Positions 19,749 to 29,085 of a stretch of 48,614 bases of DNA are shown one piece after another. The notes beneath the pieces are model-generated. The model was not told where the DNA came from and searched no databases. It was given only the letters and a program-made list of their open reading frames with translations. How positions within the stretch are numbered: position 1 is the stretch's first letter; the number at the start of each line of letters is the position of its first letter. A program made the translations under genes and the position numbers. This stretch comes from Stieleria sedimenti. Its GTDB lineage: Bacteria > Planctomycetota > Planctomycetia > Pirellulales > Pirellulaceae. Location: assembly GCF_025060895.1 (NCBI RefSeq), contig NZ_JANZKV010000270.1:1-48614 (forward strand), in the 5' to 3' direction.

Positions 19749-22700
19749 CGGCTATCGAAGTCGATCGGAACGGCCCCCTTGGCCGCCAGCGTGCTCTGTT
19801 TCTGAATCTCACTGGCGGCGATCGCACTGAGCGACACCGATGCTTCGGCGTCGACAAAGTCAAAGGTGCGTGTGACGACCCGTTTGTCTCGATAGACGAC
19901 CGTCGAGGCCTCGTCGGGAAGCGGCGAGGGAAGGACTCGAATGCTGTTCGGTTCACGCTCGTCGGTGTATTGCTCGGTGACCGTGACGCGAATCCCACCT
20001 CCGGAATTGGGTTCCCGTTGGGTTCGAAACGAGACGCCGGGCAAGTCGTCCAGCGTGATCAGATTCGGCCGATCCATCGGAATCGGGGTGCCGGCCAGAC
20101 GCTGATCGCCAAACCGCAACCACGCTTTGACGGCGACCTGGTCATACCGTGCATCAAAATCATCGATGCGGCAGAGCAGAATCGGAATCGGTTGACGCTC
20201 CAGAAACTCGGGCAGACTGAAGGAGTACGTCTCTTGGCGTCCGCCGCTTGCCGCACGACTGTCAATCCCCGTCAGTTCGACCCAGATATCTGACGGCCGC
20301 GGCGTGAATTTCCCATTCCCCTGATCACCACTGGCACTTTCAATCGCCAGCTGCATCGTCAACTGGCGGTCGACCCGTCGGCTCATCGCGCCGGCGCGAA
20401 CTTGGAAACGACTGGAATCGGTTAACTCCGTCGCGATCTTGCTGAACGGGCTGAACTGGAAATCAAAGGGTTGGTGCGACAACTGCTTGTCCGCCAAAAT
20501 CAACTCGAACTGCTCGCCGCCCTCGACGCGAACGTCGGTCGATTCGTCGACCGGTTCGCTGTCATCGGGCAGCGTCGCCCGGATGGAATAATTCTCCGCC
20601 GGCAAGACCGGATGACCGGTTGGGGTCGCGACACCGCTCGGAGGCCATTGCGAAATGGAGACGATCGAATCGAAGTCGGCTTTGGCGCTCGCTTCTTCAC
20701 GATTCCGCTGCCAATAAACTTCCGGTTTGGCACGGATGGTTTGCAAGTGCCGCAACAGTGCCTTGCCGTCGGCCGCATCAAGGAACTTTGCCCCCCGGAA
20801 TTCGTCCTCGAGTTTTTTGGCGCTGATCAGGTAACGGACGAAGGTCAATTTGATCGTCTTCTTATTCTTGGCGTACAGGGCCTGTGCCTGGTCACTCAAG
20901 TCGTCGACGTTGGTACCTTCGGTGTGCACCGTCGCGGGCAACCCATCGGTCAGCACGATGATGTGGCCGCGGCGGCGTTCGAGTTGTTTGTAGGCTTCGA
21001 CGATTGCCCGATAGGTTGGTGTGGTGCCGATCGCACCGAGGTTGGAGATCTTGTTCCTCAGATCACGGACTTGGCCGGCGTCGAGCGTCTTGATCGGTGC
21101 GGCGACGCGAACGTCAAAGTTCGGGTTGCTGGCGATCTCTTCGTTTCCGGCGACATGACCGGCGTCAATGACTTGTCCCTGAACCAGTTGCTCGACCCGA
21201 AATTTATACTGCCCGTTGACCTCGACCGGCCAGATTTTCGTCTTGCCGTCTCGACTCGGCTTGCCGGTCAACGGATTGATCACCGTCTCTTTGAAACCGA
21301 ATTGATCGCCGAAAACGATCAACCCGACTTCCACATCCGGCGTCAGTCCGTTCAGGAATCCGGTGACGGCGGTCTTGGCCACCTCCAAACGCGGTAACCC
21401 GGCATTGGTTCCGATGCCCATCGAACGCGAGCAATCCATCACCAGCAACAGCCGCTCGGGTTCTTTCTGGCGGCGAACGACACGGGCCGCCGGCTCGGCA
21501 TAGTTGGGTAGCCGAAACACCATCCGCGTTCCGCCGGTCAGCGTCTTGAATGCGATGCGTCCGGTGCGTCGCATGCCGCGAAAAAACATGCCGGTGACGA
21601 TCGATGCTTCATCTTCCGCGGTATCCGCCGGGACAGACATCGGAACCGCAATGGCCGCCACGCCAGACGGCTCCGCGGATGCCCCCGCGGGCGGCTCCAA
21701 CAACACGGTCTTGGACTGATCGCCCAGCCTGGACCAGAGCGACGCGTACCCGACCGGAATCGACGCCGGCCGATCGAGCACAAACCGAACCTCTTTTCCG
21801 AGCACAAATTTCAACAAGGTGCCCACGCGAAAGTCTTCCGCGGGTTGGGGCTGCAAGGATTGCTTCGCGACGGCCGCCGCGCCGGCCGCAGCCAAGCGGG
21901 CACTCAAGTCCACTCCGTCCAAGTTCAGTTTGATCGTCGGAAACAGCGGATTCTGGTTGCGTGATTGAAGCAACCGATTGGCGGCATCGACGAAGAACGG
22001 CTGATCGCCCTCGCGTGCACCACACCAAAATTCATCCATTGTCCGCGAGGCATGGTCGAACAGGAACAATTGCTGGTCGATGGCGAAACGTCCCTTGCCG
22101 ATCTTTTCGACTTCCGGAGGAGCGTACGTGAACAGGATCGTCCGGGCGCGCAGATACGTGTCCCAGCCTTCGATTTTGCGACGGGTGGTCTCCAGGGACG
22201 CCTTCTCTTCGGAGCGTTGGACCGGATCTTGAATCACGTCATCGGCCATCGTTCGCTCACCCAAGCGTCCCCCGGCGAGTTCGGCGACCTGTTTCCGGAA
22301 ACTGACACCGGTGGCTTGAAACAACTCGACCAAATTCGGTGCCGGAGCGTCGCCGTCGGCCGGCGGGGGCGTGGCGCCAAGCAGCGCCGGGTCGCCGGTC
22401 ACGCTCAACCAATGATCCCAAACGTGCTTGCGGCCGATCGCCATCAACTCCAGCGTCGTCGTCGCCGTCTCAGTAGCCTCCCGACCCGGTTGATTGCTTT
22501 TGACGGTTCCGACCCCGGCGCTGACATCGGCAATCAAATCACACAACCGCGTGTGAACACGCTGCCGCAATTCCGCCCTGTCGGTGCCGGAACCGGCCAG
22601 CAGCGCGAAATTTTGACGCAAACCCTTGGCATCACCGGCTTTTTCTTTGGTCGCCAGATTCAACCGATCGATGATCCGATCGGTCAGCGCGTCGAACGCC

Positions 22701-24817
22701 TTTTGCGCCTTCAAACGAGCCGCCTGAATCTGTGGCTCCCGCGCCGCGATGGGTTGGTTGTCGTCGTCCTGCGGTAGCTGCAAACTGGAAACGAGTGCGC
22801 CAAGGCTATCGATCGCGCGTCCGACGATCGCACGTGTTTGGCTATCGGGAAACTGCTCTTGATAGTCGAACGCCTCCATGTCACTCATCAACGTCTCCGC
22901 GATGCGTGGGATGGAGTGCAGCATCTGGTCGCGCAGCTTGTAGGCTTGCGAGATCTCCGATGCCGACTGTGCAAGCGACTCGAACCCGCCGCCGACTTCG
23001 CGCCAACGACTGCGGCCGATGCCCTGTTCGCCACCATTGCGGGACAACATTCGGTCGACGCACGCCAGTCGTTGCTGTTGCAGGTCATGGAAGCGTTTTC
23101 GAATCCAAAACGATGCCCGAAGATCGTCGCTGCATAGGGTTTGACGGCTGAGATTTTGGGATTCAAACAACGTCGCAACGGTCTGCGGTTCCACGTGCGC
23201 CAGGTCGGGCGATGAGCAGAGCCGCGTCAGTTGTGATTCGATCAACGACGCGGGTTGCGCGCCGGTCACCAGATTGGCGCGCTCGAGCAACTCGGACGCC
23301 AGCCTGAGTGATTCTGCGTCATACTTTTTTTCCTCGATCCACGACAGCAGAAACCGGATCGCTTGCGCCTCATTCATCGGCACTTGTACGGCAGCGGCGA
23401 CGTCTGGTTTTTTTCGCCAATTGCTGACCATCTCGCGAAACGCCACCCGCTCGTCCTCGTTCAAGTCAACCAGTTCGTGACCGGCACCGCGAAAATAATC
23501 ACGCAGCGCCAGCTCCGGCAGCGAACTCGTGTCGGGCATCGTGTCGGGACCAAGTTCGAACTGCGCCAAATCACTTTCGCAGCCCGAACGGATCGTGGCA
23601 AACCGGTCTCGGTACCCTTTTCCCGCCAGCAGCAAGGCATCCAAGCGGGCCAGTTTCTTTTCCAGCGTCGCCCAGCCCAAGGGGTTGAACGCCAACGGCG
23701 GGTGCGTCATGCGGGTCAATCGGTTGTGACGCTGCCACAGCTTGTCGACTTCGGCAAACTCGCTGCGGAGCTGAGCGTGGTCGACGATCGGCAGTGACGG
23801 AGCGGGTTGCGGTCCCGGCTGGCTGATGAAATTCCAATCCGCCGCCTGTTGACCGACGATCATCGGAGTCTGCGTGGCATCCCAAGTCGCCTTGGCGTCT
23901 TCATTGACCTGGCGTTTGAGATACTCCGCGATCTCGCCCACCGTGACCATCTGGTCTTGATCCAGGTCGCCTTTTCCGGTCAGCGCTTCGACAAGGGCTT
24001 TGGTAAACAGTCCATGTCCGTTGCGTGGATCCCACCAGCTGCGTTGCCCGGGGCTGGCCGACAGCACGACGGCGATCCGGTCCGACGTGTTGTTGGTCAC
24101 ACGCTGACAGGCCTCGGAAAACGATTCCGAAAACTGGCCCCAGTCCCATTGCGGGCCGACTCGCGCCGCATCGATGAAAATCACCGTCTTGACGTCGTTG
24201 GATGCGTTGCCACGCTCATCCAAGGTGCGGACGATTTCGTCGAACAAGTCCTGGAAGCGGATCCAGGTGTCTTCGTTATCGGCGCGACTATCGCCGACGG
24301 CCAGATACGGCGTCCCCTTGTCGACGAACCCGTGGGCGCTCAGGTAGATCGCGATCATGTCCCCGCCCGGGCCGCCCGGCTGGACGTTGGCCAACGGCTT
24401 GGTGATCGCTTTGATCAATCGGTTCGTTTCATGGCCCATCACGCCCGACGCATCGTTCGGATTGCCGACGACGACGACGTTTTCAGACGGATCGTTGACG
24501 CCGCCGCCGAACCAAGCCCACAACAATTCGACGTCTTCGAGCGCAAAAGGATTCGGCGCGGTGAACAAGGCGGAATTGTTCGCCCGCGCGCCCGATTGCG
24601 AGACCACCGAAACAATCATCGGGACATCGCGGTCGGGCGAACGACGTAACATATAAACGAGCAGCGCCAACAACAGCACGCCCAACGTGGACAACATGCT
24701 GACGCGAAACAACAGTTTGCGGCTTTCACGCCCGCGGTGACCGAATTCCGTCGTCGTTGCGGCGACCACGCGTGTGTTCGATTTGCGCCATCCGGCTCGT
24801 TGATTGGCTTTTGCCAT
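19745..24817 (-). CDS. Membrane-anchored caspase-like (Cys-less) and von Willebrand factor A protein
   Basis: The 1690-residue protein has one transmembrane helix (about 36-57). A caspase/peptidase C14-like domain follows: the His motif YLSAHGF has His162, and the second strand VIFIDAAR (212-219) has Ala218 where DxC normally supplies the catalytic Cys. GHGLFTKALVEAL (267-279) matches the p10-like part, and an EF-hand-like DLDQDQMVTVGEI (284-296) follows. Next is a long helical region, then a vWA domain near 1122-1320 with MIDAS residues DCSRS (Asp1128), GTTPT and LTDG, and beta-rich C-terminal domains. The inference is a catalytically dead caspase scaffold that binds partners through a metal-dependent vWA, with most of the protein outside the cytoplasm. 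Confidence 0.8.
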   Translation of the reverse strand: MAKANQRAGWRKSNTRVVAATTTEFGHRGRESRKLLFRVSMLSTLGVLLLALLVYMLRRSPDRDVPMIVSVVSQSGARANNSALFTAPNPFALEDVELLWAWFGGGVNDPSENVVVVGNPNDASGVMGHETNRLIKAITKPLANVQPGGPGGDMIAIYLSAHGFVDKGTPYLAVGDSRADNEDTWIRFQDLFDEIVRTLDERGNASNDVKTVIFIDAARVGPQWDWGQFSESFSEACQRVTNNTSDRIAVVLSASPGQRSWWDPRNGHGLFTKALVEALTGKGDLDQDQMVTVGEIAEYLKRQVNEDAKATWDATQTPMIVGQQAADWNFISQPGPQPAPSLPIVDHAQLRSEFAEVDKLWQRHNRLTRMTHPPLAFNPLGWATLEKKLARLDALLLAGKGYRDRFATIRSGCESDLAQFELGPDTMPDTSSLPELALRDYFRGAGHELVDLNEDERVAFREMVSNWRKKPDVAAAVQVPMNEAQAIRFLLSWIEEKKYDAESLRLASELLERANLVTGAQPASLIESQLTRLCSSPDLAHVEPQTVATLFESQNLSRQTLCSDDLRASFWIRKRFHDLQQQRLACVDRMLSRNGGEQGIGRSRWREVGGGFESLAQSASEISQAYKLRDQMLHSIPRIAETLMSDMEAFDYQEQFPDSQTRAIVGRAIDSLGALVSSLQLPQDDDNQPIAAREPQIQAARLKAQKAFDALTDRIIDRLNLATKEKAGDAKGLRQNFALLAGSGTDRAELRQRVHTRLCDLIADVSAGVGTVKSNQPGREATETATTTLELMAIGRKHVWDHWLSVTGDPALLGATPPPADGDAPAPNLVELFQATGVSFRKQVAELAGGRLGERTMADDVIQDPVQRSEEKASLETTRRKIEGWDTYLRARTILFTYAPPEVEKIGKGRFAIDQQLFLFDHASRTMDEFWCGAREGDQPFFVDAANRLLQSRNQNPLFPTIKLNLDGVDLSARLAAAGAAAVAKQSLQPQPAEDFRVGTLLKFVLGKEVRFVLDRPASIPVGYASLWSRLGDQSKTVLLEPPAGASAEPSGVAAIAVPMSVPADTAEDEASIVTGMFFRGMRRTGRIAFKTLTGGTRMVFRLPNYAEPAARVVRRQKEPERLLLVMDCSRSMGIGTNAGLPRLEVAKTAVTGFLNGLTPDVEVGLIVFGDQFGFKETVINPLTGKPSRDGKTKIWPVEVNGQYKFRVEQLVQGQVIDAGHVAGNEEIASNPNFDVRVAAPIKTLDAGQVRDLRNKISNLGAIGTTPTYRAIVEAYKQLERRRGHIIVLTDGLPATVHTEGTNVDDLSDQAQALYAKNKKTIKLTFVRYLISAKKLEDEFRGAKFLDAADGKALLRHLQTIRAKPEVYWQRNREEASAKADFDSIVSISQWPPSGVATPTGHPVLPAENYSIRATLPDDSEPVDESTDVRVEGGEQFELILADKQLSHQPFDFQFSPFSKIATELTDSSRFQVRAGAMSRRVDRQLTMQLAIESASGDQGNGKFTPRPSDIWVELTGIDSRAASGGRQETYSFSLPEFLERQPIPILLCRIDDFDARYDQVAVKAWLRFGDQRLAGTPIPMDRPNLITLDDLPGVSFRTQREPNSGGGIRVTVTEQYTDEREPNSIRVLPSPLPDEASTVVYRDKRVVTRTFDFVDAEASVSLSAIAASEIQKQSTLAAKGAVPIDFDSR

Positions 24818-24935
24818 CGTGCTGTCGCTAGGATTTCGATGCGTGCCGCCACAGACTTGCCGCTGGAAAGCACGTCATCAGGGATTTCGGTGTCGATCTG
24901 CTTTAGATTCTACGGCACCGCTTGATGTGAATCGA

Positions 24936-25433
24936 TTACCCGTCTTCGTAACCTCGCAAGAATGCCGAAAAGCGTTCGGCACCCTCGGCCATCAACAACC
25001 ACGTCCCCGGCGGCATCACCGAAACGAATCGCTCGCGGACTGCGACCGCTTGCCCGGGCCAACAATAGACAAACACGACGTCGGTCGGCACCACGACATC
25101 GTGATAGCTGGCATTGATCGTCTCGGCCGACAAATCAAACTGTCGGTACAGTTCGAGCGAACGCTGTGCCAACTCGGGGTTGATTTCGATACCCGTCGCC
25201 TGGAAACCCAACATCGCAGCGATGCCGGTGCCGATCCCCGGCCCGCTGCCCCACTCGCAGTAACGCTTTCCCGGAATGACACGCAAGTAGGCATGCAGCA
25301 GTTCAGCGCTGCTGGGGATGTAGTCAAAGCAATCGACGGACTTGCCGACCCGACGCCCCGCCTCGATCCACTGAGCAACACGCTGGGTGACGGGGCCGGG
25401 GGCAGGCTCGAGTTCGATGGGCTGCAGACACAT
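24936..25433 (-). CDS. SAM-dependent methyltransferase-like protein
   Basis: The 165-residue cytosolic protein contains a class I methyltransferase motif I, CEWGSGPGIGTGIAA (about 59-73), followed by GIEINPELAQRS (the acidic ribose-binding region). The fold is short: strand 4 and later strands are present (DVVFVYCWPG), but there is little room for a substrate domain. The substrate is unknown. It lies 118 bp upstream of the caspase-like gene on the same strand and is divergent from the MFS gene. The methyltransferase call is good; any specific reaction would be a guess. Confidence 0.7.
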   Translation of the reverse strand: MCLQPIELEPAPGPVTQRVAQWIEAGRRVGKSVDCFDYIPSSAELLHAYLRVIPGKRYCEWGSGPGIGTGIAAMLGFQATGIEINPELAQRSLELYRQFDLSAETINASYHDVVVPTDVVFVYCWPGQAVAVRERFVSVMPPGTWLLMAEGAERFSAFLRGYEDG

Positions 25434-25600
25434 GGGCAGACTGGGTTGTAAAACGGATCACGGAATTTGGGGTCTACCTGGAATATTCGTCGCGTCACCG
25501 ATAAAGTTTCGTGATTCCTTGTCGGGGCCAGCCCGTTTCGTTACTTTCTGGCTACCGGTAGCACCTCTTCAACAGCCTACCGTGCAAGACCACGCGACCA

Positions 25601-26941
25601 GTGGGCGAAGCGATTCATCGACCGACCGACAGTTTCGATTCTCAAGCGGCGGCTGAACCACAGCGGCAAGCCGAGCAGCGCGTCGCGATTTGGGCGGCGG
25701 CTTGGTTCTTTTTTGTTTTGCTCAGCTACAGTGTCGTTCGCCCGGTGCGGGAGACGATGGGGGCGATCGGCGGCACCAAGCAACTCCAAGGGCTAATGCT
25801 GGTGACGTTTGCCGCCATGCTGATTGCGGTTCCGATCTATGCATCGCTCGTCAATCGGCTGCCGCGGCGCTGGCTGGTCCGCGTCGTGTTTCATTTTTTC
25901 AGCGTGTCGTTGCTGGCCTTCAGTGCCTCGCTCAGCTTCGGGGACGACGGGGTGCGCGTGTGGGCCGCCCGAACGTTCTTCATCTGGGTCAACGTCTTCG
26001 GCTTGTTCGCCACCAGCGTGTTTTGGTCCGTTTTGGCGGACCTGTTTAGCAGCGAGCAAGGGAAACGGCTGTTCGGTCGTATCGCCGCCGGTGGGACCGT
26101 GGGTGCGGTGGCGGGATCGCTGTTGACCAGCCAGATTGCGACCGAGTTCTCCACCGCCGGTCTGCTGCTGATCCCGATGGTCACGCTCCAGGCGGGTCTG
26201 TGGTGTGCGTGGCGGCTGGAGAAGCGTGTCGCGATCGATCCACATTTCGCGCCGAAACGCACGCAGCGTGATCCCGCCCAAACGCCGACGGTCGGCGGGC
26301 TATGGGAGGGCGTGACCCATGTCCTCCAATCCTCCTATCTGGCCTCGATCTGCGTGTTCCTGTTCTTCGTTCAAGCCGCCGGGACACAGTTGTATTTTCA
26401 ACAGGCAGAAATTGTCGGCGCGAGTGTTCCGGACGATCAATCCAAGACACAGCTGTTCGCCTACATCGACTTTGCAACACAGGTTCTGACGCTGACGGCG
26501 CAGCTGGTCTTGTCCGGCTGGATGCTGCGATGCCTGGGAGTCGGTGTCTCGCTGATGGTGCTACCCCTGATCTATTTGATTTCCTTTTCCGTCCTGTCGA
26601 TCGACGGCAGCCTGGTCGTCGTTGCAACGGCCATGGTCGTCACGCGGGCGGTCGGCTATGGAATCACCGTTCCGGCGCGCGAGGTGTTGTTTACCGTCGT
26701 CAGCCGCAAAGACAAATACAAATCGAAAAGCTTCATCGACACGGTCGTGCTGCGCGGCGGTGACGCGATCTCCAGCCAAGTGCTGGGTTCACTGCGCAAC
26801 CTCGCCGGCTTCGGGTTCGCGACGCTGAATCTTTGGACCCTGCCGATCCTGGCGGTCTGGACCTACGCCGCTTTTCGCCTCGGCCGCCGCCAAAACCAAC
26901 TCGCCGCCAAAAAGGTGTCCGACACCTTTTTGGAAAATTAG
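25601..26941 (+). CDS. MFS-type transporter resembling NTP/NDP-translocase-like family
   Basis: The 446-residue integral membrane protein has roughly 12 hydrophobic helices. An early RPVRETMG segment, a long first loop and the pattern GRIAAGGTVGAVAG are typical of the MFS subgroup related to bacterial nucleotide translocases. The transported substrate cannot be assigned. The start is GTG 25601; no upstream in-frame ATG exists and the first internal ATG would remove helix 1. The last codons (KKVSDTFLEN) are encoded by a 27-bp dispersed palindrome, so the natural C-terminus was probably replaced or extended by repeat insertion. Confidence 0.65.
   Translation: MGEAIHRPTDSFDSQAAAEPQRQAEQRVAIWAAAWFFFVLLSYSVVRPVRETMGAIGGTKQLQGLMLVTFAAMLIAVPIYASLVNRLPRRWLVRVVFHFFSVSLLAFSASLSFGDDGVRVWAARTFFIWVNVFGLFATSVFWSVLADLFSSEQGKRLFGRIAAGGTVGAVAGSLLTSQIATEFSTAGLLLIPMVTLQAGLWCAWRLEKRVAIDPHFAPKRTQRDPAQTPTVGGLWEGVTHVLQSSYLASICVFLFFVQAAGTQLYFQQAEIVGASVPDDQSKTQLFAYIDFATQVLTLTAQLVLSGWMLRCLGVGVSLMVLPLIYLISFSVLSIDGSLVVVATAMVVTRAVGYGITVPAREVLFTVVSRKDKYKSKSFIDTVVLRGGDAISSQVLGSLRNLAGFGFATLNLWTLPILAVWTYAAFRLGRRQNQLAAKKVSDTFLEN
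26907..26933. repeat. REP-like palindrome, copy 1 (inside MFS gene end)
   Basis: The 13-nt arm CCAAAAAGGTGTC, one central base (C) and the exact reverse complement arm form a 27-bp palindrome. It is read in frame as KKVSDTFL at the end of the MFS gene, whose stop lies just past it (TAG at 26939-26941). A second copy sits exactly 60 bp downstream. Confidence 0.9.
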
Positions 26942-26966
26942 GACATATCCAAGACGACCCATTCTA

Positions 26967-26993
26967 CCAAAAAGGTGTCGGACACCTTTTTGG
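26967..26993. repeat. REP-like palindrome, copy 2
   Basis: This has the same 13-nt arms as the copy at 26907-26933, but the central base is G instead of C, so it is the reverse complement orientation. It lies between the MFS stop and the hydroxylase start. The pair could fold as two hairpins or pair with each other, and could act as a terminator or RNA-stability element; the exact spacing of 60 bp suggests one composite element. Confidence 0.9.
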
Positions 26994-27023
26994 GAGGTGG
27001 GGGAATTACAGAGGGTGAATCGA

Positions 27024-27596
27024 GTGCCAAAACTGTTCCGCGTCAACGACGAAGTCTTTACGATTGCAGATTTGTGTTCCGCAGAAGAATGTGATCGCTG
27101 GATCGCTCAGAGCGAAACGCTCGGGTACGAGCAAGCCACCGTGAATTCCGAGCATGGCCCTCGGCGAATGCCCAACGTGCGAAACAACGCCCGCGTGATT
27201 TTTGATGATCCAAAGCTGGCTGACCATCTCTGGCAGCGGATTGCGACCGACATCCCGTACTCGATCAAAGGCCGCCAAGCCGTGGGGCTCAATGAGCGGC
27301 TGAGATACTATCGATATGACGTCGGTCAGAAATTCGATTGGCATGCCGACGGATGCGTCCGACTCGACGGCGGGGTGCAAAGTCTGCTCACCTTCCTGAT
27401 TTATTTAAACGACGACTTCTCCGGTGGCGAAACTCGGTTCCGGCACGGCGTGAAGATCACGCCCAAGAAAGGAATGGCGTTGCTGTTTTGCCACTGGCAA
27501 AAGCACACCGGAAAGGAAGTCCTCCAAGGTCGCAAGTATGTGCTCCGATCGGATGTTCTGTACAAGAAATCCGATCACGATGAAGTGCGAGGCTAA
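27024..27596 (+). CDS. Prolyl 4-hydroxylase-like 2OG-Fe(II) dioxygenase
   Basis: The 190-residue cytosolic protein has a double-stranded beta-helix oxygenase fold. Iron ligands are His107 and Asp109 in FDWHADG and distal His161 (KHTGKE); the 2-oxoglutarate-binding basic residue is probably Lys171 in GRKYVLRSD. GGETRFR and TPKKGMALLF are typical P4H strands. It would hydroxylate a protein or peptide residue using 2OG, O2 and Fe(II); the target is unknown. Three GTG codons (26997, 27015, 27024) could start it. AGAGG about 9 nt before 27024 favours that one. The first 27 nt of the longer frame fall directly after a palindromic repeat, which argues against the longer start. Confidence 0.82.
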   Translation: MPKLFRVNDEVFTIADLCSAEECDRWIAQSETLGYEQATVNSEHGPRRMPNVRNNARVIFDDPKLADHLWQRIATDIPYSIKGRQAVGLNERLRYYRYDVGQKFDWHADGCVRLDGGVQSLLTFLIYLNDDFSGGETRFRHGVKITPKKGMALLFCHWQKHTGKEVLQGRKYVLRSDVLYKKSDHDEVRG

Positions 27597-27854
27597 AGTC
27601 GGATTCGATCTTCCGCCGCCTGCCACCCCATCGTTTTGCCCCTCACTCTGCCGTCCCAGCACTCCGCACGCCTCCGATTCCCCCTCATCGCCCTTGCCCT
27701 TGGCACTTCCCCAAGGGGCACCCAGGCAACCCTATTGGGCGTCTACGGACAAGCGTCTTCCACCGCCAGGCTCCCCGGGTGACCGGCCGCGGAAAGTTTC
27801 ATAGACTGGGGCCGGTATGGTCCCCCGTTCACTGGTCTAATTGAGAAGCAAGCC

Positions 27855-29081
27855 ATGGCAGTTAAGAAGGTAGGCATCCTGACGGCAGGCGGACTGGCGC
27901 CCTGCCTTTCTTCGGGCATCGGCGCCCTGATCGAGCGTTACACCGAGTTGGCTCCGGAAGTGGAGATCGTCTGTTACCGATCAGGCTACAAGGGACTGCT
28001 GCTTGGCGACAGCTTTGTGGTGAACCAAAACGTTCGCGACAACGCGGCCCTGCTGCACGAACGTGGCGGCAGCCCGATCGGCAACAGCCGCGTCAAATTG
28101 ACCAACGTTGCGGACTGCGTCAAGCGAGGCCTGGTCAAAGAAGGCCAGGACCCGCTGGAAGTCGCAGCGGAGCGGCTCAAGCAAGACGGCGTCGACGTGC
28201 TGCACACGATCGGGGGTGACGACACCAACACGTCGGCTGCCGATCTCGCGGCATTTTTGAGAAAGAACGGCTACGAATTGACGGTCGTCGGGCTTCCCAA
28301 AACCGTCGACAACGACGTGATCCCGATCAAGCAAAGCCTGGGTGCGTGGACCGCCGCCGAGCAGGGCGCCAGGTTCTTCGAAAACGTGGTGGCCGAGCAA
28401 AACGCCAATCCGCGGATGTTGATCGTGCACGAGGTGATGGGCCGCAATTGCGGCTGGCTGACTGCCGCGACGGCGCTCAAGTACCGCAATCGACTCGATC
28501 AGATGGAATTCCTGCCCGACGCCGGACTCAGCCGCGAGCGTGATGAAGTGCATGGGGTTTATATCCCGGAAATGCACTTCGACCTGGAACAAGAAGCCGC
28601 CCGCCTTCGCACCATCATGGATGACATCGACTGCGTCAACATCTTCATCTCCGAGGGTGCCGGCGTGGATACCATCGTGGAGGAAATGCAGTCGCGTGGC
28701 GAAGAAGTGCCCAAGGATGCGTTCGGCCACTACAAGTTGGACGCCGTGAACCCCGGCAAGTGGTTCGGCGAGCAATTTGCCAAAATGATTGGCGCGGAAA
28801 AGACGCTGGTGCAAAAGAGCGGTTACTTCAGCCGTGCGGCACGTGCCAATAACGAAGACTTGGCCTTGATCAAACGTTGTGCCGACAAGGCCGTCGAATG
28901 TGCCCTGGCAGGCCAAGGCGGCGTGATCGGCGAAGACGAGGAACGCGGCGACGAATTGCGGGCGATCGAATTCGAACGGATCAAAGGCGGCAAGCCCTTC
29001 AACAAAAATGCCCCCTGGTTCCTCGATCTACTCACCGCCATCGGCCAACCCCACGACACCCAAGCACTGCAACCCCAGTGA
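27855..29081 (+). CDS. pfp: Pyrophosphate-dependent 6-phosphofructokinase
   Basis: The 408-residue phosphofructokinase phosphorylates fructose-6-phosphate in glycolysis, reversibly when PPi is donor. The phosphate-binding motif is IGGDDT (119-124). Asp in the second position of GGDD, where ATP enzymes have GGDG, indicates PPi use, as does PKTVDND (148-154). MGR (195-197) is the substrate-binding motif. The N-terminus GILTAGGLAPCLSS is typical of this PPi-PFK clade. The ATG at 27855 is clear. The 258 bp upstream contain no gene. The gene ends 4 bp before the stop of the convergent PP2C gene. The PPi preference is inferred from the motif only. Confidence 0.9.
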   Translation: MAVKKVGILTAGGLAPCLSSGIGALIERYTELAPEVEIVCYRSGYKGLLLGDSFVVNQNVRDNAALLHERGGSPIGNSRVKLTNVADCVKRGLVKEGQDPLEVAAERLKQDGVDVLHTIGGDDTNTSAADLAAFLRKNGYELTVVGLPKTVDNDVIPIKQSLGAWTAAEQGARFFENVVAEQNANPRMLIVHEVMGRNCGWLTAATALKYRNRLDQMEFLPDAGLSRERDEVHGVYIPEMHFDLEQEAARLRTIMDDIDCVNIFISEGAGVDTIVEEMQSRGEEVPKDAFGHYKLDAVNPGKWFGEQFAKMIGAEKTLVQKSGYFSRAARANNEDLALIKRCADKAVECALAGQGGVIGEDEERGDELRAIEFERIKGGKPFNKNAPWFLDLLTAIGQPHDTQALQPQ

Positions 29082-29085
29082 TTCG

